This document shows, piece after piece, positions 8,261 through 16,582 of a stretch of 64,000 nucleotides of DNA. Within the stretch, counting starts at the first letter, position 1; every line of letters starts with the position of its first letter. The translations under genes were made by a program, and so were the position numbers. This stretch comes from Nocardiopsis terrae (GTDB lineage Bacteria > Actinomycetota > Actinomycetes > Streptosporangiales > Streptosporangiaceae), in contig NZ_BMXJ01000008.1 of the NCBI RefSeq assembly GCF_014651695.1, positions 62,001-126,000 of the forward strand, read 5' to 3'. The notes below the pieces were generated by a model. That model saw only the letters and a list, made by a program, of their open reading frames with translations, did not search any database and was not told where the DNA came from.

Positions 8261-9601
8261 TTACGGCCAGGCGGACTCGACGCTCTCCAGGACCGTGGCC
8301 GTGTCGGTACCGGTCACCCAGTCCACCATCCCGCTCCAGAAGACGTTGGTGCCCACGGAGGAGGGCATGGCGTCGCTCCCGTCGAAGTGGAAGACGGTGT
8401 CGGGGTCGTTGAGGACCTCGGCGGTGAACTGGTCGGTGGGGTCGGCCAGCAGGGACTGGTCCAGCTCCTGGTGGGCGGAGACCCAGGAGCCCAGGGAGGC
8501 GCGCTGGTTGGCGTACTCGGCCGAGGAGAGGTACTCGTGCATGGCCACGACCTCGTCGCGGTCGTCGAAGGGGACGACGAACTCGCCGCCGCCCATGATC
8601 GGGATGTCGGAGCCGGCCTCCAGCGGGGGCATGACGAAGCCGTAGACGTCGCCGTCCTCGCCGATCTCGACGTCGTCCTCGAACTGGGCGCCGTAGAAGG
8701 AACCCATCAGGTACATGGCGCAGCCGCCGTCGAGGAGGGGCATCCCGGCCTCCTGGAAGGAGGTGACGGCGATGCTGTCGACGCCGCCGAAGGTGCCGTT
8801 GACGTAGTCCTCGTTCCGGACGACCCCGTCTGCCAGGTCGAAGGCCTCCTCGACCTCGGGGGAGTCGAAGGCGATGTCGTGGGAGATCCAGTCGTGGTAG
8901 ACGTCCGTGCCGGAGGTGCGCAGGAGCGCGTTCTCGATCCAGTCGGTGCCGGGCCAGCCGGTGGCGTCGCCGGACTCGAAGCCCACGCACCAGGGCTTGG
9001 TGCCGTCGGCTGCGATGGCGTCGCTGAGTTCGATCATCTCGTCCCAGGTCTCGGGGACCTCGTGGCCGTTCTCGGCGAAGTAGCCGGGCGAGTACCAGAC
9101 CATCGACTTCATGTTGGCGCCGAGCGGGGAGCCGTACAGGTCGCCGTCGACGGAGGCGTAGCCCTGCCAGTCCTCGCTCCACCCCGACTCGACGTTGCTC
9201 TGCACGCCGTCGGCGACGGGGAGGGCGTGGCCGTCGTTGGCGGCGCGCTCCAGGAGGCCGGGCTGGGGGATGAAGGCGAGGTCGGGCGCGTTGCCGCCGT
9301 CGAGGCGGACTGGTAGTTGGGCCTCGAACTCACCGCTGCCCTCGTACTGGACGGTGATACCGCTGCAGGCCGCGAAGTCCGCCCAGGACTCTTCCAGGAG
9401 GTCGCCCTCCTCGTCACGGATGGACGCGTAGACGGAGACGGTGCCCCCGGTACCCTCCCACTGTTCGTAGGGGGAGCAGTCGATGTCGGAGGTGTCGACG
9501 GTGCTGCTCTCACCTCCGCTGAGGTAGGAGCACCCGGAAACCAGGAGGGCCAGGCCTCCGGCGGCCGCGGCCAGAGTGCGTCGGTGGACCGGACTGGGCA
9601 T
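8261..9601 (-). CDS. Sugar ABC transporter solute-binding lipoprotein (AglE-like)
   Basis: A 446-residue extracytoplasmic substrate-binding lipoprotein. Residues 1-24 form a signal peptide with twin Arg (RR7-8), a hydrophobic core and lipobox VSGC (Cys24). The mature part has family-1 sugar-binding features: PDLAFIPQPGLL near residue 110, SMVWYSPGYF, ETWDEMIELSDAI, and an aromatic-rich C-terminal lobe. It heads the operon with the two permeases. The 257 bp upstream contain LacI-like half-sites. Alpha-glucosides are the likely substrate class from resemblance to AglE; this is not proven by sequence. Confidence 0.92.
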   Translation of the reverse strand: MPSPVHRRTLAAAAGGLALLVSGCSYLSGGESSTVDTSDIDCSPYEQWEGTGGTVSVYASIRDEEGDLLEESWADFAACSGITVQYEGSGEFEAQLPVRLDGGNAPDLAFIPQPGLLERAANDGHALPVADGVQSNVESGWSEDWQGYASVDGDLYGSPLGANMKSMVWYSPGYFAENGHEVPETWDEMIELSDAIAADGTKPWCVGFESGDATGWPGTDWIENALLRTSGTDVYHDWISHDIAFDSPEVEEAFDLADGVVRNEDYVNGTFGGVDSIAVTSFQEAGMPLLDGGCAMYLMGSFYGAQFEDDVEIGEDGDVYGFVMPPLEAGSDIPIMGGGEFVVPFDDRDEVVAMHEYLSSAEYANQRASLGSWVSAHQELDQSLLADPTDQFTAEVLNDPDTVFHFDGSDAMPSSVGTNVFWSGMVDWVTGTDTATVLESVESAWP

Positions 9602-9704
9602 GGGCGTTCACTCCTTCGGCACGCACACCCGCCGGTACTGCGGATGTGATTCAGGTCATGCGCCCTTCGATGAAAGTCGCATTCGGGGATTTTGTCCATG
9701 CTCT

Positions 9705-9720
9705 GCGCAAATTCTTGCGT
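9705..9720. promoter_or_regulatory. LacI-type operator candidate upstream of sugar importer
   Basis: GCGCAAATTCTTGCGT contains perfect 5-bp arms CGCAA and TTGCG around ATTC, about 105 bp upstream of the binding-protein start. A second, weaker half-site (CTTGCAGG) lies around 9734-9741. CTTGC/GCAAG half-sites are common in operators of actinobacterial LacI-family sugar regulators. No lacI-type gene is present in the window. Confidence 0.35.
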
Positions 9721-9858
9721 AACGATCTGAAATCTTGCAGGTGAGCCGTGTGGGCAGGGGTTTTGCCGTCGGAAAGGTGGGACGTCGGCTCGGGTGATGG
9801 TTCGGGCCCCGCTCCGGGGACAGGTTCGAACACCGACCGTGCGCCGTACATTGGGGGC

Positions 9859-10965
9859 ATGGCCGACGCACCCACCAGCCCTGGTCAGGGCACACCCGGA
9901 CATGACGGACCCGAACTGCACGTCGCCCTGATCGGCTACGGCAAGGGCGGGGAGGTCTTCCACGCACCCCTTGTCGACGCTGTGCCGGGGCTGCGCCTGT
10001 CCGCCGTGGTCACCGGATCGCCCGAACGCCGGCGGGCCGCACAGGCACGGTACCCGGGGGTCACCGTGTACCCCACCGCCGCCGACCTGTGGGCCGACGC
10101 CGAGCGTTACGAGATCGCGGTCGTCAGCACCCCCAACGACACCCACGCGCCCCTGGCCCGTGCAGCGATGGAAGCGGGTATGGCGGTGGTCGTGGACAAG
10201 CCGTTCGCGCTCACCTCGGTCCAGGCGCGGGAGCTCACCGAACTGGCGGGTGAGCTCGACCAGGTGCTCACCGTCTACCAGAACCGTCGCTGGGACGCCG
10301 ACTTCCTCACCCTGTGGCAGCTCATCGAGGAGGGTTCCCTGGGGCGGGTGCACCGCTTCGAGTCGCGTTTCGAGCGGTGGCGCCCCGAGCCGAAGGGGAC
10401 CTGGCGCGAGAGCGGGGGAGTGGAAGCCGGCGCGGGCCTGCTGTACGACCTGGGCCCGCACCTCATCGACCAGGCGGTCAACCTGTTCGGTCCGGTGGCC
10501 TCCGTCTACGCCGAGATCGACTCCCTGCGCGAGGGCGTACGGGCTGACGACGACGTCTTCCTCGCCCTGCACCACGCCCGCGGTACGCGCTCCCACCTGT
10601 GGATGAGCGCTCTCAGCGCCCAGAACGGGCCCCGCTTCCGGGTGCTCGGGGACGAGGCGGCCTTCGTCAGTCACGGGTTGGACGGACAGGAGGCCCGGCT
10701 GGCCGCGGGCGAGCGCGCGGACGCGCCCGACTGGGGCGTGGTCCCGGAGGCGGAGTGGGGCCTGCTCGGGGCCGACGGCCTGACCAAGCCGGTACCCGGT
10801 GAGCGCGGCGCCTACCCGGAGTTCTACGCCGGGGTGCGCGACGCCGTTGGTGAGGGCGAACCGCTGCCGGTGGACCTCCACGAGGTGATCCACGGCCTGG
10901 AGGTCATCGAGGCGGCCCGGCGCAGCGCCCGAACCGGGTCGGTGGTGGAGCTGGCGCGGCACTGA
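9859..10965 (+). CDS. Gfo/Idh/MocA-family oxidoreductase
   Basis: A 368-residue NAD(P)-dependent oxidoreductase. The N-terminal Rossmann fold has GYGKGGEVFHAPL (GxGxxG-like), a conserved STPNDTH strand and the catalytic-lysine motif VDKPFALT. The second domain includes LYDLGPHLIDQA, which supplies the usual Asp and His near the substrate. The VFHAPL pattern resembles the YhhX-type branch. ATG 9859 is used because it starts the domain directly; longer in-frame extensions are low complexity. It is divergent from the sugar importer and may oxidise a sugar brought in by it, but no substrate can be named. Confidence 0.9.
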   Translation: MADAPTSPGQGTPGHDGPELHVALIGYGKGGEVFHAPLVDAVPGLRLSAVVTGSPERRRAAQARYPGVTVYPTAADLWADAERYEIAVVSTPNDTHAPLARAAMEAGMAVVVDKPFALTSVQARELTELAGELDQVLTVYQNRRWDADFLTLWQLIEEGSLGRVHRFESRFERWRPEPKGTWRESGGVEAGAGLLYDLGPHLIDQAVNLFGPVASVYAEIDSLREGVRADDDVFLALHHARGTRSHLWMSALSAQNGPRFRVLGDEAAFVSHGLDGQEARLAAGERADAPDWGVVPEAEWGLLGADGLTKPVPGERGAYPEFYAGVRDAVGEGEPLPVDLHEVIHGLEVIEAARRSARTGSVVELARH

Positions 10966-11008
10966 CCGCACACGGGGAACGCGGAGCCGACCGCACGCGA
11001 GGCAGCAC

Positions 11009-11037
11009 GGGCCGGGCCCCTGAAGGGGGTCCGGCCC
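11009..11037 (+). terminator. Rho-independent-like terminator after oxidoreductase
   Basis: GGGCCGGGCCCC pairs with GGGGTCCGGCCC across a 5-nt loop: 12 bp with one G-U pair. It lies 44 bp after the oxidoreductase stop. The U-run is weak, as is normal in high-GC actinomycetes. Confidence 0.7.
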
Positions 11038-11071
11038 TCGGTGTTCGTGGTGTCACTCCGAGCATTGACAT

Positions 11072-11083
11072 CCAACTAGTTGG
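11072..11083. promoter_or_regulatory. TetR-operator-like palindrome (site 1)
   Basis: CCAACTAGTTGG is a perfect 12-bp palindrome followed by a further TTGGTT half-site, 47 bp upstream of the exported-protein gene at 11130. It matches the palindromes at 12750-12767 and 12845-12860 in all but the two central bases. It is probably bound by the TetR protein encoded at 12130-12732. Confidence 0.65.
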
Positions 11084-11129
11084 TTGGTTTTATGTGTCTG
11101 TCCGGCCCGACAACTGAAGAGGAGAGGGC

Positions 11130-11954
11130 ATGACACGGGGATCAGACGAGGTGCCGGTGCGTCCGCGCTCCCGGGCGGTGGCGCTCGGCGTCGCCGCGTC
11201 GACGGTGATCGTGCTCGGCACGTCGCTCTGGGCCTATGCCGGTACACGCGGGGGACCGGAGCCCGCCGACTACGTGACGGACACCAGCGAGGAGGGGACC
11301 GTGGACCAGACGACCGAGCTTCGGAACGGAACCGGGGACGACGCCGGCGCCGGGGGCGGGGCCGACACCGACCCCGCACTGCGGGGCGCCGGGGTGGAGC
11401 TTCCGGAGGGCTGGGCGGAGGCCGACGAGCGCACCGCGCTCCACGACGACGAGGAGGTCACGGTACGGCGCTACCAGGTCGACGGTGAGCGGGTGCTCGG
11501 TGAGAGCCACCTGAGTGTCGTGCTGGGCGAGGACGACCGGATCGTGGGTGTCACCCTCCTGGACGCCGGGGCCGCTGGCGACCCCGACGACCTGCCCACC
11601 CACGACCAGGCCCGCGAGACGGCCTACAACTGGCTGGCACGGCAGGATTCGGACTACCTGGAGGGCCTGACCGAGCAGTGGGTGGACCGGCATGACGAGG
11701 TCGTGGTGGACGCCGAGGGGCGGGAACGGGTCATCCCCGGTGTCAAGGTCAAGACCAGGCATGACGACGGGCGCTACGCGTGGGTGATCGTGGGGGCCGG
11801 CGCCCGGATCGTGACCTTCGAGCGCGACGTCACCTGGGACTCCTCCGCGCAGCGCAGGTCCACCCAGATGTGGCTCCATGACAGGTGGATCGCCGCGGTC
11901 GAGGGCACGGGTGAGCACCCCCCGGCCCCGGCCGCCGTCGCCGACCCGGGGTGA
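11130..11954 (+). CDS. Membrane-anchored exported protein of unknown function
   Basis: A 274-residue protein with an uncleaved signal-anchor at about residues 14-38. It is followed by an acidic, Gly-rich linker and an extracellular domain from about residue 85 to 265. That domain alternates short strands and one helix (THDQARETAYNWLARQ), loosely like PepSY/YcdB-type modules, but I do not recognise the family with confidence. The ATG at 11130 follows GAGGAGAGGG. A TetR-type operator sits in its promoter, so it probably belongs to the regulon of the divergent tetR/MFS pair, and it ends convergently with tetR at a shared terminator. No catalytic motif is evident. Confidence 0.8.
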   Translation: MTRGSDEVPVRPRSRAVALGVAASTVIVLGTSLWAYAGTRGGPEPADYVTDTSEEGTVDQTTELRNGTGDDAGAGGGADTDPALRGAGVELPEGWAEADERTALHDDEEVTVRRYQVDGERVLGESHLSVVLGEDDRIVGVTLLDAGAAGDPDDLPTHDQARETAYNWLARQDSDYLEGLTEQWVDRHDEVVVDAEGRERVIPGVKVKTRHDDGRYAWVIVGAGARIVTFERDVTWDSSAQRRSTQMWLHDRWIAAVEGTGEHPPAPAAVADPG

Positions 11955-12072
11955 GGTCCGGGACCCTCCACGGGGAGGGGCCCGATCCTGCCGGTTTCGC
12001 TTACCGGTGTGCCGGTCTTGTGCGGACGGGCCCGGCCCCGCCGGTTCGCGTACGGGGGTGCCGGTCCCGTAC

Positions 12073-12116
12073 ACGGACGGACCCCGGATCGCTGTGCCGC
12101 TCCGGGGTCCGTCCGT
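12073..12116. terminator. Bidirectional terminator between convergent genes
   Basis: A 16-bp perfect stem (arm CGGACGGACCCCGGA plus an outer A-T pair) with a 12-nt loop lies between the stop of the exported-protein gene and the stop of tetR. Just before it, about 11990-12080, an imperfect tandem repeat of roughly 50 bp (CCGGTT-type units) is visible. Confidence 0.8.
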
Positions 12117-12129
12117 TGTGTTCGCCCTG

Positions 12130-12732
12130 TTACGCGCTTGTCGTGGGGGGTGCCGCCGCGTTCCGGGTGAACTTCTCCAGGTGTTCGCGCATCTGGTCCC
12201 GGACCTCTTCGTCGGAGGGGTCCCGGCCCAGGACGAGCCGGGTCAGTTGAGGGGTGATCTGGGGCCAGGCCGCCAGGCCGATCAGGGTGAGGAGCAGGTG
12301 GCGTGCGTCGGTGCCGGAGGCCGATCCGCCCATCGCCTCGGTGAGGGAGGCGACCTTGGCGTCGTAGAGCCCCGCGCGTTCCTCCTCGCCCGGCACCGGG
12401 GAGTCGCCGTAGTGCAGGGCCTCCCACAACAGCAGGCGCAGCAGGTCGGGGTGGGAGCGGTGGTAGTCGAAGATCCGGGTGACGTAGGAGGCCGGGTCGC
12501 TGTCGTCGGTGAGGGTCACGGCCTGTGAGAGTTCGTCGACCGCCCCTCCGACCACGTGTCTGAACAGCTGTTCCTTGTCGCCGAAGTGCGCGTAGATCCG
12601 CTGCTTGTTGACTCCGGCACGCTCTGCGATGCGGTCCACCCGGGCTCCGGCGATACCGTGCGCGGCGAATTCGTGCCGTGCGGCCTGAAGCAGCAGGGTG
12701 CGGGTGTTCTCGGTTCGCGAGGTGTTACTCAT
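12130..12732 (-). CDS. TetR-family transcriptional repressor
   Basis: A 200-residue regulator. Residues 8-56 are the TetR helix-turn-helix (ARHEFAAHGIAGARVDRIAE, then AGVNKQRIYAHFGDKEQLF); the remainder is an all-helical ligand-binding domain with a TetR_C-like HPDLLRLLLWEALHYG stretch. It is divergent from an MFS exporter. Its own promoter holds an 18-bp perfect palindrome, and a second copy lies before the exporter, so autorepression and repression of the exporter are the likely mode. It does not resemble the ArpA-type butyrolactone receptors in the recognition-helix region as I recall them. Confidence 0.93.
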   Translation of the reverse strand: MSNTSRTENTRTLLLQAARHEFAAHGIAGARVDRIAERAGVNKQRIYAHFGDKEQLFRHVVGGAVDELSQAVTLTDDSDPASYVTRIFDYHRSHPDLLRLLLWEALHYGDSPVPGEEERAGLYDAKVASLTEAMGGSASGTDARHLLLTLIGLAAWPQITPQLTRLVLGRDPSDEEVRDQMREHLEKFTRNAAAPPTTSA

Positions 12733-12749
12733 GCCACAATCGTAAACTA

Positions 12750-12767
12750 TAACCAACTGGTTGGTTA
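12750..12767. promoter_or_regulatory. TetR operator (site 2), 18-bp perfect palindrome
   Basis: TAACCAACTGGTTGGTTA is a perfect palindrome 18-35 bp upstream of the tetR start codon and covers its probable promoter. The identical 16-bp core recurs at 12845-12860. Confidence 0.8.
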
Positions 12768-12844
12768 CTTGGGGTGCAGGAAGGCTGTGTCCCGTTTCAC
12801 GCTGGCCGGAAGTGGTCCGTTCCGGAACGGTGGAATCGATTGAC

Positions 12845-12860
12845 AACCAACTGGTTGGTT
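12845..12860. promoter_or_regulatory. TetR operator (site 3) before the MFS exporter
   Basis: AACCAACTGGTTGGTT, identical to the core of site 2 and directly preceded by TTGAC, which could be a -35 element. It lies 17-32 bp upstream of the exporter start, so binding would block transcription. Confidence 0.8.
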
Positions 12861-12876
12861 TCCAATGATGGTGGTC

Positions 12877-14082
12877 ATGTCCACCACACAGCCCAACGCC
12901 GGAGTGAACAGGCGGCAGGCACCGGCGTCCCGTCCGTTCGCCGTCCCCGCGCTCTCCCTGACCGGCGTTCTCGTCGTCGGTCAGCTCTACTCCGTCCTTC
13001 CGCTCCTGGCGCCCGTCGCCCGGGACTGGGGCGCGGACCAGAGCACCGTCGCCTGGACGGTGACCGCTTTCGCCATCGCCTACGCCACGGGTTTCCTCGT
13101 CTCCGGTCCCGCCGCGGACCGGTTCGGACCCCGCCGGGTGATCATCGCCGGAGGCCTGGCCACCGCAGCCCTCACCGGAGCCGTCGCGCTGGCTCCGGGA
13201 GCCGCCGCGGGCCTGGCGCTCAGAGCGCTCCAGGGTTTCGCCGCCGCCTCCTTCGCCCCCGCGGCGTTCAGCTACATCGCCACCAGGGTCGAAGCCGAGC
13301 GCCGCGTCACCGCCATCACCTGGCTCACCAGTTCCTTCCTCGCGGCCGCCGTCATCGGCCAACTCGCAGCCCAAGCCCTCGAGCAGAGCATCGGCTGGCA
13401 GGGCGTGTTCGCCGCCTCCGCGGCGGCCCTGGCCGTGGCCGCCCTCGGTCTGCGCTTCGTGCTGGCCCCCGACCAGAGCCCGCAGCCCTCCGGAGGCGGG
13501 GCTGTCAGCGGGATGCTCGGACTGCTGCGGGACCGAAGGCTCCTCCTGCTCTACGGAGCCACCGCCACCGTCCTGCTCGGTTTCGTCGGTGTCTACAGCG
13601 GCCTCCAACTCTCCGGCCCCGCCTGGCTCACCGGTGACGCCCAGGCGCTGCTCACCCTGCGCGCCAGCGCCCTGCCCGCCATGCTCGCGGTACCGCTCCT
13701 CAGCTCCCGGCTCGCCCGCTACTCCCCCGGGACGAGGGTCCCCGCAGCCCTCATCGGCGCCGCGGTCACGGCAGCCGTGACGGGACTGGTCGCCGACCTG
13801 GGGCCGGTGGCCCTCGGAGTGAGCCTGCTGGCCTTCGCGGGATGTGTGGCCGTCGCCGCCCCCGCGCTCATCCAGGCCATCGGCATGCGCGCCGGTGCCG
13901 CTCGCGGCTCGGCCACCGCCCTCTACACCTTCGCGCTGTTCGTCGGCGCGGGACTCGGCCCCCAACTCGCCACCGTCCTGTCGGAGCTGGGGTTCACCGC
14001 GGTCGCCCTCGGCACGGCGGCCGTCCTGGCCGTCGGGGGAGCGCTGGCCCTGGCGGCCCTCCTCCGACGGGCCGGGGACTGA
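12877..14082 (+). CDS. MFS transporter, drug-efflux-like
   Basis: A 401-residue major facilitator with 12 predicted membrane helices. The loop between helices 2 and 3 carries GPAADRFGPRRV, the MFS signature A motif, and helix 4 to 5 resembles the proton-antiporter motif region. Size and layout match 12-TM DHA1-type exporters. The start could be ATG 12865 or ATG 12877; I prefer 12877 because it gives the usual short N-terminus. It is controlled by the adjacent TetR operator. The substrate is unknown, probably the TetR ligand. Confidence 0.9.
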   Translation: MSTTQPNAGVNRRQAPASRPFAVPALSLTGVLVVGQLYSVLPLLAPVARDWGADQSTVAWTVTAFAIAYATGFLVSGPAADRFGPRRVIIAGGLATAALTGAVALAPGAAAGLALRALQGFAAASFAPAAFSYIATRVEAERRVTAITWLTSSFLAAAVIGQLAAQALEQSIGWQGVFAASAAALAVAALGLRFVLAPDQSPQPSGGGAVSGMLGLLRDRRLLLLYGATATVLLGFVGVYSGLQLSGPAWLTGDAQALLTLRASALPAMLAVPLLSSRLARYSPGTRVPAALIGAAVTAAVTGLVADLGPVALGVSLLAFAGCVAVAAPALIQAIGMRAGAARGSATALYTFALFVGAGLGPQLATVLSELGFTAVALGTAAVLAVGGALALAALLRRAGD

Positions 14083-14236
14083 CCGCGCACACCACGTCAC
14101 GTACGAGGCGTTGCGCGCCGGATCAGGAAGGTGCCGCACAAGCAGGTTTCGCGCCGCGGGCGTTGTGTGCCAGGTGTTACGTGCCAGTCGTCCCCCCCCC
14201 GGGCGGACGCCCCCGAAACCGGGTGTGTCCGCCCCC

Positions 14237-14259
14237 GGGGACGCCCGCCGGGCGTCCCC
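14237..14259 (+). terminator. GC-rich hairpin after MFS gene
   Basis: GGGGACGCCC and GGGCGTCCCC form a perfect 10-bp stem with a 3-nt loop. It is preceded by a further inverted pair (GGGCGGAC/GTCCGCCC) and a run of nine C. It separates the exporter from the AfsA-like gene. Confidence 0.6.
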
Positions 14260-14298
14260 GTCAAGCACCGGTTCGAGAACCACGGAGTGGAGACAGCA

Positions 14299-15081
14299 AT
14301 GCAGCAGCAGAACGAGAAACTCGTGTACGTCGTAGGCCAGAGGTTCGCGGGGTTCTCCGTACACGAGAACATCCGCACCCTCTCCGAACTCGTCGCCGAG
14401 ATCCAGCTCGGCCACCACGACGGCCCCGGAACAAACCTGGAGGTCCGGGGCGGCCAGGGGATGGGCACCTACGAGTGGCAGTACCTGGAAGACGCAGTGA
14501 AGCGGCGGGGCATCCATGACCGCGTCCGGATTCGACCCTCGCGCCTCGACCCCGCCCGCCGGGCGGAGGCGCACAAGCATCGGGAGCAGAACGTACTCAT
14601 CGCGGACCTCGGCAGACGCGACGACCAGCTCTTCCAGGCGGCCCTGCTGCTGAACGCCGACAACGAGCTGCTCCTGGACCACCAGACCGGACAGCACGTC
14701 CAGGGGATGGTCGTGGTCGAGGCGGCCCGCCAGATGTTCCTGGCGGTGACGGAACGGTACTACACGCACCGCTGGCCCGGACGGCGGTACTACTTCGTCA
14801 TCGACTCGATCTCCACGACCTTCGAGAACTTCCTCTTCCCCCTCGACGCGGAGATCCTCTACCTGGTCCAGAGCGCCGATCTCGACGACCCCGAACGGCT
14901 CGGGTTCACCGCACGGATCGACCTCCACCAGGCCGGCCGCCGCGCGGCCAGCACGGAGGTCTCCTTCACCGCCTTCGACACCGCCAGGCTCAAGCGTGTG
15001 GAGCACCGCCGCGCCGACCGCGCCGTGGAGTACGCCGTCCAGTCCTCCAGCGGTGCCCTCGCCTCCGCCGGGGCCCGCTGA
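14299..15081 (+). CDS. AfsA/ScbA-related hotdog-domain protein
   Basis: A 260-residue protein resembling the A-factor synthase (AfsA) hotdog family, which condenses a beta-ketoacyl chain with dihydroxyacetone phosphate to start gamma-butyrolactone signals. Visible marks are HKHREQNVLIAD, followed by a strand-helix unit with DHQTGQHVQGMVVVEAARQM, the conserved AfsA helix, and later a second strand-rich stretch. It is shorter than classic AfsA (about 300 residues) and appears to hold only one clear AfsA repeat. ATG 14299 follows a GGAGTGGAGA ribosome binding site; the longer open frame upstream is GC-repeat sequence. It overlaps the HAD gene by one base (TGATG), so the two are translationally coupled. 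Confidence 0.85.
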   Translation: MQQQNEKLVYVVGQRFAGFSVHENIRTLSELVAEIQLGHHDGPGTNLEVRGGQGMGTYEWQYLEDAVKRRGIHDRVRIRPSRLDPARRAEAHKHREQNVLIADLGRRDDQLFQAALLLNADNELLLDHQTGQHVQGMVVVEAARQMFLAVTERYYTHRWPGRRYYFVIDSISTTFENFLFPLDAEILYLVQSADLDDPERLGFTARIDLHQAGRRAASTEVSFTAFDTARLKRVEHRRADRAVEYAVQSSSGALASAGAR

Positions 15082-15977
15082 TGGGCGGTGTCACGGGAGC
15101 GGTCGGTGCCGGTGGTGATGGCGCCGTCGGGAACGGTGCTCGCGCGGGTACGGGCGTGGTCGGCGCGGATGCGGGCGTAGGCGGTACGGGCGTGGTCGGC
15201 GCGCGGACAGGTGCGTTCTTCGACGTGGACGAGACGCTCATCCCGGTCAAGAGCATGTTCGACTTCCTCGCCTTCCGCCTGGCCGAACTGGGCAGACCCC
15301 CGAGCGCCTACGCGGAATCGGCCGCGGAACTGCGAGAACTGGCCGCCTCCGGGGTTCCGAGGGAGGAGATCAACAGGGAGTACTACCGCCTCTACCGGGG
15401 CGCCTCCGAACAGGAGCTGATGGCCTCCGGCCGCCGGTGGTTCGCCACCCGCGCCGCCGTACCCGGGTTCTTCCTGGAGGGAAGCGTGCTGGCCCTGCGC
15501 GGACACCTCGCCGACGGGGCCCATGTGGTGCTCCTGTCCGGATCCTTCGCCCCCTGCCTCGAACCGCTGGCCCGGGCACTGGGCGCGACCGCCTTCCGCG
15601 GAACCCGCCCCCTCGTCGCGGACGGGCGGCTGACCGGCGAGGTCGAACGGCCGATGATCGGTCCCGCCAAGGGCGAGGCCGTACACGAGTACGCACAGCA
15701 GCACGGGCTCGACCCGGCCTGGAGCCACGCCTACGGCGATCACATCAGCGACCTTCCGATGCTGGAGGCGGTCGGCCATCCGCACGTGCGGGCGGACGGC
15801 GATCCGGCACTGCTCGGCCACGCCTCGCAACGGGGCTGGCCCCGGGTACACGACCCCGCCCCCGCCACACCCTCCGGCGACCACGGCTCCGAATGCGTGT
15901 GCGGATGTGCGCTCGCCCGCTGGGCCGCACCGTCGAACCACCCCACGACCCTCACCACGACAGGAGACCGTGCATGA
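15081..15977 (+). CDS. HAD-IB family phosphatase (SerB-like)
   Basis: A 298-residue HAD-superfamily hydrolase. Motif I FFDVDETLIP carries the nucleophile and general-acid Asps, motif II is LLSGSF, and motifs III/IV are the Lys in GPAKGEAV and YGDHISDLPML. The cap helices identify class IB, which dephosphorylates small molecules or, in some members, transfers acyl groups. The first 40 residues are a Gly/Val/Ala repeat caused by a 21-bp direct repeat (15147-15167 and 15183-15203), so the true start might be a downstream GTG. In the A-factor route a phosphate must be removed after AfsA acts, which this enzyme could do. Confidence 0.88.
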   Translation: MGGVTGAVGAGGDGAVGNGARAGTGVVGADAGVGGTGVVGARTGAFFDVDETLIPVKSMFDFLAFRLAELGRPPSAYAESAAELRELAASGVPREEINREYYRLYRGASEQELMASGRRWFATRAAVPGFFLEGSVLALRGHLADGAHVVLLSGSFAPCLEPLARALGATAFRGTRPLVADGRLTGEVERPMIGPAKGEAVHEYAQQHGLDPAWSHAYGDHISDLPMLEAVGHPHVRADGDPALLGHASQRGWPRVHDPAPATPSGDHGSECVCGCALARWAAPSNHPTTLTTTGDRA

Positions 15978-16519
15978 CCACGGAAACCAAGCCCCACAGG
16001 CAAGCGGCCCCGACCGGCACCGGGACGGGCCTGATCCTGCCCCAACTGCTCGTTCTGGTCGGCATGGCCGCCTGGCTCACGCTGATCATGGTCAACAACA
16101 TCACCGACAGCGGGACCAACATCCACCTGATCGGTCGGGTCCTCACCATGGAGGACATGGTCGGCAACCCCCACCAGGGACAGGGGTTGCTCGGCCGTGC
16201 TCTCTCCGGTGACCTGGCCGCCCCCGCCCTGTACGGGGTGATCGCCTACCAGGCGGTCTCCTCCGCGCTGCTCTGGTGGGCCGCCGCCGCCCACCTGCTC
16301 CTGGCCCTGGGCCGGGGCGACGGAACACGCGCCACCCGGCTCGGCAACGTCGCACTGAGCGCTCTCGCCGGGCTGGCGCTGATGTTCCTGGTCGGCGGCC
16401 TCTGGTTCGGTTACTGGATCACCTTCGGCCCCGTCCAGCAGGTGCACTTCACGCTCCTGCTCGTCGCCGTCGGCGGGCTCGTGCTGGTGAACCTGCCCCG
16501 GGAGAGGACGGTCGTCTGA
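15974..16519 (+). CDS. DUF2165 family small integral membrane protein
   Basis: A 181-residue protein with four predicted membrane helices. The first is followed by an extracellular loop NNITDSGTNIHLIGRVLTMED, recognisable as the DUF2165 family of unknown function. It begins at ATG 15974 after CAGGAGA and overlaps the HAD stop by ATGA, making it the third member of the AfsA-like/HAD operon. A role in export or sensing of the operon product is possible but only inferred. Confidence 0.85.
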   Translation: MTTETKPHRQAAPTGTGTGLILPQLLVLVGMAAWLTLIMVNNITDSGTNIHLIGRVLTMEDMVGNPHQGQGLLGRALSGDLAAPALYGVIAYQAVSSALLWWAAAAHLLLALGRGDGTRATRLGNVALSALAGLALMFLVGGLWFGYWITFGPVQQVHFTLLLVAVGGLVLVNLPRERTVV

Positions 16520-16582
16520 GCGTCTTGAACAGGTTGGGCTGGTTGACCGGGCTGTTTGCATGCGGTTGACCGGCCCGCTTCC

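Noticed and set aside
10275..10971. Minus-strand frames opposite the Gfo/Idh/MocA gene
   Set aside because: They mirror the plus-strand coding periodicity and lack motifs; the oxidoreductase is well supported.
12130..12732. TetR protein as the butyrolactone receptor for the AfsA-like operon
   Set aside because: Its operators lie at the exporter, its own promoter and the exported-protein gene, none near 14299, and its helix-turn-helix does not look like the ArpA group.
12130..15006. Long minus-strand frame running through the MFS and AfsA-like genes into tetR
   Set aside because: It is the antisense of plus-strand genes with strong coding features; only the last 200 residues (tetR) are real.
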